DNA of 10,254 nucleotides from Peptococcaceae bacterium. GTDB taxonomy: Bacteria > Bacillota > Peptococcia > Peptococcales > Peptococcaceae. The DNA is taken from contig JAGARS010000135.1 of NCBI GenBank assembly GCA_017622155.1, positions 1 to 10,254 of the forward strand, written 5' to 3'. Below, piece after piece: positions 7,102-10,254 of the stretch. The notes under the pieces are model-generated. The model was not told the origin of the DNA, did no database searches, and saw only the letters and a program-made list of their open reading frames with translations. The position numbers were made by a program, and so were the translations under genes. How positions within the stretch are numbered: position 1 is the stretch's first letter; the number at the start of each line of letters is the position of its first letter.

Positions 7102-8349
7102 ATGGCACAGCAAATTATTATACAGCAAGAACCGCAACAGCTGCAGATAGCCATTGTGGAGGATGGCCGGTTAGCAGAGTATTATCTGGAACAGGATAAT
7201 GCTGCACCGGCTATTGGCAGTATTTATCGCGGCACAGTAGAACGTGTGATGCCCGGTATGCAGGCAGCATTTGTAGATATCGGCTGGGAACGAAGCGCAT
7301 ATCTGGCGTTAGAGGATATCGTGCTGGCTGACAATACAATACGGCCTAACATTGCGGATCTCTTAAAAGCAGGACAGTCGCTGACTGTGCAGATAAAAAA
7401 AGAGGCGGTAGATGCAAAAGGTCCTAAGCTGACAACAGAGCTGTCTTTGCAAGGCAGGAGCATGGTACTTCTGCCGGGGAAATATCAGGTAAATATCTCT
7501 AAAAAAATTACTGATACACAAAGACGTAAAGAACTCAAAGCTATGGCAGACGGTATTCTGTTGAGAGAAAGTCAGGAGATACCGTTGGGTGTGATTATTC
7601 GCACTGCGGCAAAAGACTGTACTTTAGAAGAACTGGAGCAGGAATTTTTATGGCTTTATATACAGTGGACAGATATGCTGAACCGTATTCGCCAAGTGCA
7701 GAAGCCGGGGCTTATAGCTGCTGATCAGCATATGGTGGCTCGTATTGTTCGGAATTGTGCACATGAAAATGAGCTGCAGGGGATTTATGTGAATGACAGC
7801 GCATTGTATGAATCATTGCAGCAGCAGATACCGGAGAGAAGCTTACGCTTTAAGCTGCATTTACGAGAAGAAAATTTGCTTGAGCAGTTTCAGCTGGAAG
7901 GGGCTATTCGCACGATACATAAACGCAGAGTGCATTTGCCGAGCGGTGCAGAACTTGTAATCGATTCTACAGAAGCGATGAATATTATTGATGTCAATAC
8001 AGCCTCTTTTACAGGCAGACAAAACATGGAAACAACAATTGTAGAAACCAATCTGGAAGCAGCAAAAGAGGCTGCACATCAGATAAGGCTGCGCAATTTA
8101 TCCGGTATTATTCTGATTGACTTTATTGATATGAAAGATCAAAACAATCAGGACTTGGTACTGCAAACATTACAGAATGCATTTAAGCGGGATCGGGTTA
8201 AAACAAATGTGCATGGAATTAGTCATTTAGGGCTTGTGGAAGTGACACGTCAGCGTACCCGTGCGCCGCTCTCTGATGTAATGGAACAGGAATGTGATGT
8301 ATGCCATGGTCGAGGCCGTATTGAAAAACAGAATCCGGTGGTGAGATAA
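7102..8349 (+). CDS. rng: Ribonuclease E/G family protein, short form
   Basis: This 415-residue endoribonuclease starts at ATG 7102 with GGAGG (7090-7094) 7 nt upstream, 27 nt after the previous gene. The S1 RNA-binding domain is at about 36-115 (GSIYRGTVERVMPGMQAAFVDIG). The 5'-monophosphate sensor matches IRT (R167, T168, equivalent to R169/T170 of E. coli RNase E). The DNase I-like catalytic region shows IIDVN (D297, N299) and LIDFIDM (D340), aligning with the Mg-binding D303, N305 and D346. The zinc-link cysteines are C398 and C401 (ECDVCHGRGR). The protein ends 14 residues after C401, so the C-terminal small domain present in E. coli RNase G (489 residues) is missing. No frameshift is visible: the stop overlaps the next start (TAATG). 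The expected role is cleavage of AU-rich single-stranded RNA in rRNA maturation and mRNA decay. Confidence 0.93.
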   Translation: MAQQIIIQQEPQQLQIAIVEDGRLAEYYLEQDNAAPAIGSIYRGTVERVMPGMQAAFVDIGWERSAYLALEDIVLADNTIRPNIADLLKAGQSLTVQIKKEAVDAKGPKLTTELSLQGRSMVLLPGKYQVNISKKITDTQRRKELKAMADGILLRESQEIPLGVIIRTAAKDCTLEELEQEFLWLYIQWTDMLNRIRQVQKPGLIAADQHMVARIVRNCAHENELQGIYVNDSALYESLQQQIPERSLRFKLHLREENLLEQFQLEGAIRTIHKRRVHLPSGAELVIDSTEAMNIIDVNTASFTGRQNMETTIVETNLEAAKEAAHQIRLRNLSGIILIDFIDMKDQNNQDLVLQTLQNAFKRDRVKTNVHGISHLGLVEVTRQRTRAPLSDVMEQECDVCHGRGRIEKQNPVVR

Positions 8350-9071
8350 TGAAACTATTTGCGTTAGGAGACCCGCATTTATCCTTTGACAAGGATGGGA
8401 ATGAATACAAACCAATGGGCATTTTCGGTGACAGTTGGCAGAATCATGGCGAAAAAATCCGTATGTATTGGTGCAGTATAATCAGTGAAGAAGATGTGGT
8501 ACTTTTGCCGGGGGATATTTCATGGGCGATGACGCTGGAAGAGTTTGCGCCTGATTTGGCGTTTCTGGCAGAACTGCCGGGCAGAAAAATAATCTCTAAA
8601 GGGAATCATGATTTATGGTGGGACAGTTTGAGCAAAATACGAAAAATACTGCCTGAAAGTTTTGATGTATTGCAGAATAACTGTTTTGTATTTGGTGATA
8701 CAGCAGTTTGCGGTACGCGTGGATGGATGTGCCCGGAAACAGCAGAAGACGGTACGCCGATATTCAGTGATTCTCACGATGAAAAAATATTTCAGCGGGA
8801 GCTTGGCCGCCTCAAATTGTCATTGGAGAGTGTGCCGCAAACTGTGCAGCACAAAATAGTAATGTTACATTATCCGCCGGTTAATGGCAAACTGGAAAAA
8901 AGTGCAATGGTAGAACTGATGCAGCAGTATCATGTAGAGACTTGTCTATATGGACATTTACACAGCTATGCGATGCACAATTCTCTGAATGGAGAATACT
9001 GGGGCATACAGTTTCATTTAGTCAGTGCCGATTATCTGGGCTTTATGCCAAAATTAATATGTGAATTATAA
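8349..9071 (+). CDS. Calcineurin-like metallophosphoesterase (COG1768-type)
   Basis: A 240-residue protein whose ATG overlaps the RNase G stop by one base (TAATG), so translation is probably coupled; only a weak GGTGGTGAG precedes it. The metal-binding motifs of the calcineurin-like fold appear in order: D8 and H10 (GDPHLSF), D56 (LLPGDISWA), N87 and H88 (SKGNHDLWW), H174 (MLHYPPVN) and H203 and H205 (YGHLHSYA). These should coordinate two metal ions for phosphoester hydrolysis. No signal peptide or membrane segment is seen, so it is likely cytoplasmic. Invariant-looking additions are the WGIQFHLVSADYLGF end and GTRGWMCPE in the middle, typical of the uncharacterised COG1768 group. The natural substrate is unknown. 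Being cotranscribed with RNase G hints at nucleotide or RNA end chemistry, but this is only a guess. Confidence 0.9.
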   Translation: MKLFALGDPHLSFDKDGNEYKPMGIFGDSWQNHGEKIRMYWCSIISEEDVVLLPGDISWAMTLEEFAPDLAFLAELPGRKIISKGNHDLWWDSLSKIRKILPESFDVLQNNCFVFGDTAVCGTRGWMCPETAEDGTPIFSDSHDEKIFQRELGRLKLSLESVPQTVQHKIVMLHYPPVNGKLEKSAMVELMQQYHVETCLYGHLHSYAMHNSLNGEYWGIQFHLVSADYLGFMPKLICEL

Positions 9072-9077
9072 ATAAAC

Positions 9078-9105
9078 AGTAGGGGACGATGTCTTCAGCG
9101 TCCCG
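9078..9105 (+). repeat. Dispersed palindromic repeat, copy 2 (before ridA)
   Basis: This is 25/28 identical to the element at 277-304 and in the same orientation, beginning 7 nt after the metallophosphoesterase stop. The stem GGGACG (9083-9088) / CGTCCC (9099-9104) is fully conserved, and the differences fall at 9090, 9094 and 9097 in the loop. No T-run follows, so on its own it is a poor terminator. It is the only structured element I see in the 76-nt gap before ridA. Confidence 0.75.
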
Positions 9106-9147
9106 CATAATTTGTTGATTATGGATGTATGAAAGGGGTTATTTATC

Positions 9148-9531
9148 ATGAAACAGATTATTCAAACTAATAATGCACCACAGGCCATTGGGCCATATTC
9201 ACAGGCTGTAATGGCAAATGGCACATTGTATGTATCGGGTCAGATTCCGGTAGTGCCGGCCACCGGAGCGATTGTATCTGACACTGTAGAAGAACAGACT
9301 CGTCAGGTACTGGAAAATGTAAAAGCTGTAGTAGAAGCAGCAGGGCTCACATTGAACGATGTAGTAAAAACATCGGTGTTTATTAAAAATATGGACGATT
9401 TCGCAGTCATCAATGGGATTTACAGTGAGTATTTCAAAGAAAACTGTCCGGCAAGAGCATGTGTGGAAGTAGCAAGACTGCCGAAAGATGTATTGATTGA
9501 AATGGAAGCAATTGCAGTTCTGCAAAGCTAA
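9148..9531 (+). CDS. ridA: RidA family reactive enamine/imine deaminase
   Basis: A 127-residue protein, the normal length of the YjgF/YER057c/UK114 family. ATG 9148 has AAAGGGG (9132-9138) 9 nt upstream. RidA trimers hydrolyse 2-aminoacrylate and related imines released by PLP enzymes, protecting them from damage. Diagnostic positions are the N-terminal [11 protein letters not shown] (10-20, with Y17), LYVSGQIP (27-34), the segment [17 protein letters not shown], and the active-site stretch [23 protein letters not shown] (101-123), where R103 matches the catalytic arginine of archetypal RidA and E120 its partner. This supports the true RidA subgroup rather than an arginine-less Rid subfamily. 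It lies between the metallophosphoesterase and the glycine T-box/glyQ unit. No separate promoter is obvious, and the palindrome at 9078-9105 lies upstream. Confidence 0.95.
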   Translation: MKQIIQTNNAPQAIGPYSQAVMANGTLYVSGQIPVVPATGAIVSDTVEEQTRQVLENVKAVVEAAGLTLNDVVKTSVFIKNMDDFAVINGIYSEYFKENCPARACVEVARLPKDVLIEMEAIAVLQS

Positions 9532-9548
9532 TACACATGATGTTTTCA

Positions 9549-9577
9549 TTGACATATAGTGCCTTATATGCTATATT
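9549..9577 (+). promoter_or_regulatory. glyQ: Sigma-A promoter of the glycine T-box/glyQ transcript
   Basis: TTGACA (9549-9554) is a perfect -35 box, followed after 17 nt by TATATT (9572-9577), five of six bases of the -10 consensus. Transcription would begin near 9584, about 20 nt before T-box Stem I. It starts only 17 nt after the ridA stop. Confidence 0.85.
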
Positions 9578-9599
9578 AAACAGCATAAATGAATATGCT

Positions 9600-9806
9600 G
9601 GCGTAGAAAGAGAACAGTAGTCTGAATATATGCTTTAGCGAGTCGGGGATGGTGCAAGCCCGATGCAGCGTTCAGGTGAAGGGCGCTCCGGAGCCGGATT
9701 AAGAAAGCGGGTATGGAAATCGGAACGATTTCTATGCCAATCAGGGTGGAACCGCGGGAATGGTATCTCTCGTCCCTGTCAATATGACAGGGGCGGGAGT
9801 TTTTTT
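9600..9806 (+). promoter_or_regulatory. Glycine-specific T-box riboswitch controlling glyQ
   Basis: This tRNA-sensing leader is read in order. Stem I carries AGTA (9616-9619) of the loop E/specifier region and the apical platform at 9643-9663 (GGTGCAAGCC at 9651-9660). The specifier loop has GAA at 9678-9680 and the glycine codon GGC at 9682-9684, followed by the expected purine. Stem III is a 13-bp helix (9710-9722 with 9726-9738), with no Stem II/IIA pseudoknot between, the compact glyQS-type layout. The T-box sequence AGGGTGGAACCGCGGG (9743-9758) contains TGGA (9747-9750), whose A would pair with U73 of tRNA-Gly. Its AGGG (9743-9746) can pair with CCCT (9774-9777) as antiterminator. Uncharged tRNA-Gly should stabilise the antiterminator and turn glyQ on. 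A GGG reading of the specifier (9681-9683) would also be glycine. Confidence 0.94.
9767..9806 (+). terminator. T-box regulated intrinsic terminator
   Basis: A 14-bp stem (9767-9780 with 9786-9799, including two G-U pairs) has a loop of AATAT and is followed by seven T (9800-9806). The CCCT at 9774-9777 is shared with the antiterminator, so the two structures exclude each other. Confidence 0.93.
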
Positions 9807-9892
9807 ATTTGCCGCAAACTGTTATAAAGGATACACAACTGCAGAATTGTTTTTTACAATCATTCTGTAAAAATATCAAGGAGTGAAAAGCA

Positions 9893-10254
9893 ATGAACTT
9901 TCAGGAAATGATTTTAACATTGAACAAGTTCTGGGGCGAACAGGGCTGTATCATTATGCAGCCGTACGACATTGAAAAAGGTGCGGGGACTATGAATCCT
10001 TCCACATTTCTGCGTGCATTAGGTCCAGAACCTTGGAATGTGGCTTATATTGAGCCATGTCGCCGTCCTGCCGATGGTCGTTACGGGGAAAACCCGAACC
10101 GTCTGCAGCACTATTATCAGTATCAGGTTATCTTAAAACCATCTCCAGACAATATTCAGGAGCTGTATCTGCAGAGTCTGGCAGCACTGGGCATCAATGC
10201 GCTGGAACACGATATCCGCTTTGTAGAGGATAACTGGGAATCTCCAACACTGGG
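9893..10254 (+). CDS. glyQ: Glycyl-tRNA synthetase alpha subunit, 3' end beyond the window
   Basis: ATG 9893 has AAGGAG (9878-9883) 9 nt upstream, and the frame stays open to the window edge for 120 full codons. The N-terminus [36 protein letters not shown] is the hallmark of the bacterial alpha subunit. It is followed by [41 protein letters not shown] and the [18 protein letters not shown] class II synthetase motif region. GlyQ catalyses glycine activation in the alpha2beta2 enzyme and needs GlyS, expected just downstream. Expression is set by the T-box leader. The gap between the terminator and this start (9807-9892) contains a modest hairpin at 9842-9867. Typical length is about 290-300 residues, so about 40 percent is visible. 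Confidence 0.98.
   Translation, partial: MNFQEMILTLNKFWGEQGCIIMQPYDIEKGAGTMNPSTFLRALGPEPWNVAYIEPCRRPADGRYGENPNRLQHYYQYQVILKPSPDNIQELYLQSLAALGINALEHDIRFVEDNWESPTL

Overview
The window is a stretch of ordinary chromosomal housekeeping genes. It has low-to-moderate GC, strong Shine-Dalgarno sites, Rho-independent terminators and a glycine T-box, which together indicate a Firmicutes-type bacterium. The GroEL, GroES and RNase G sequences, and the pairing of two radical SAM family genes (TIGR03960/TIGR03936) next to an RNase E/G gene, fit a gut Negativicutes relative (Acidaminococcaceae/Veillonellales-like). That placement is an inference from remembered protein styles, not a computed one. I see no mobile element, phage gene, CRISPR array, tRNA or rRNA gene.

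Layout. (1) 1-1980: 3' part of groES, lacking only its first few codons, then groEL. The intergenic gap holds two RNA hairpins, one of them a copy of a dispersed palindromic repeat. A bidirectional terminator at 2007-2042 separates groEL from (2) a convergent gene for an acidic conserved protein of unknown function (2061-2729, minus strand) whose start codon is doubtful. (3) 2730-3065: a divergent promoter region with an extended -10 promoter and a possible 20-codon upstream ORF ahead of pgi. (4) 3066-4331: pgi, closed by a UUCG-loop terminator. (5) 4482-8349 and onward: a tightly packed operon of a radical SAM protein (TIGR03960 type), its partner of TIGR03936/DUF2344 type, a short RNase E/G and a COG1768-type metallophosphoesterase. 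Consecutive genes overlap by 32 nt, sit 27 nt apart, and overlap by 1 nt. (6) 9078-9105: second copy of the palindromic repeat. (7) 9148-9531: ridA. (8) 9549-9806: a promoter and a complete glycine T-box leader controlling (9) glyQ, which runs off the right edge.

How the genes fit together. GroES/GroEL form the chaperonin. Pgi is the glycolytic isomerase. RNase G matures or decays RNA. RidA clears reactive imine/enamine intermediates. GlyQ with the missing GlyS would charge tRNA-Gly, and its leader senses uncharged tRNA-Gly. The least understood part is the two-gene radical SAM unit, which is widespread but has no function that I know of and is translationally linked to RNase G here. The most striking non-coding signals are the two near-identical palindromes about 8.8 kb apart, the hairpins between groES and groEL, and the upstream ORF before pgi.
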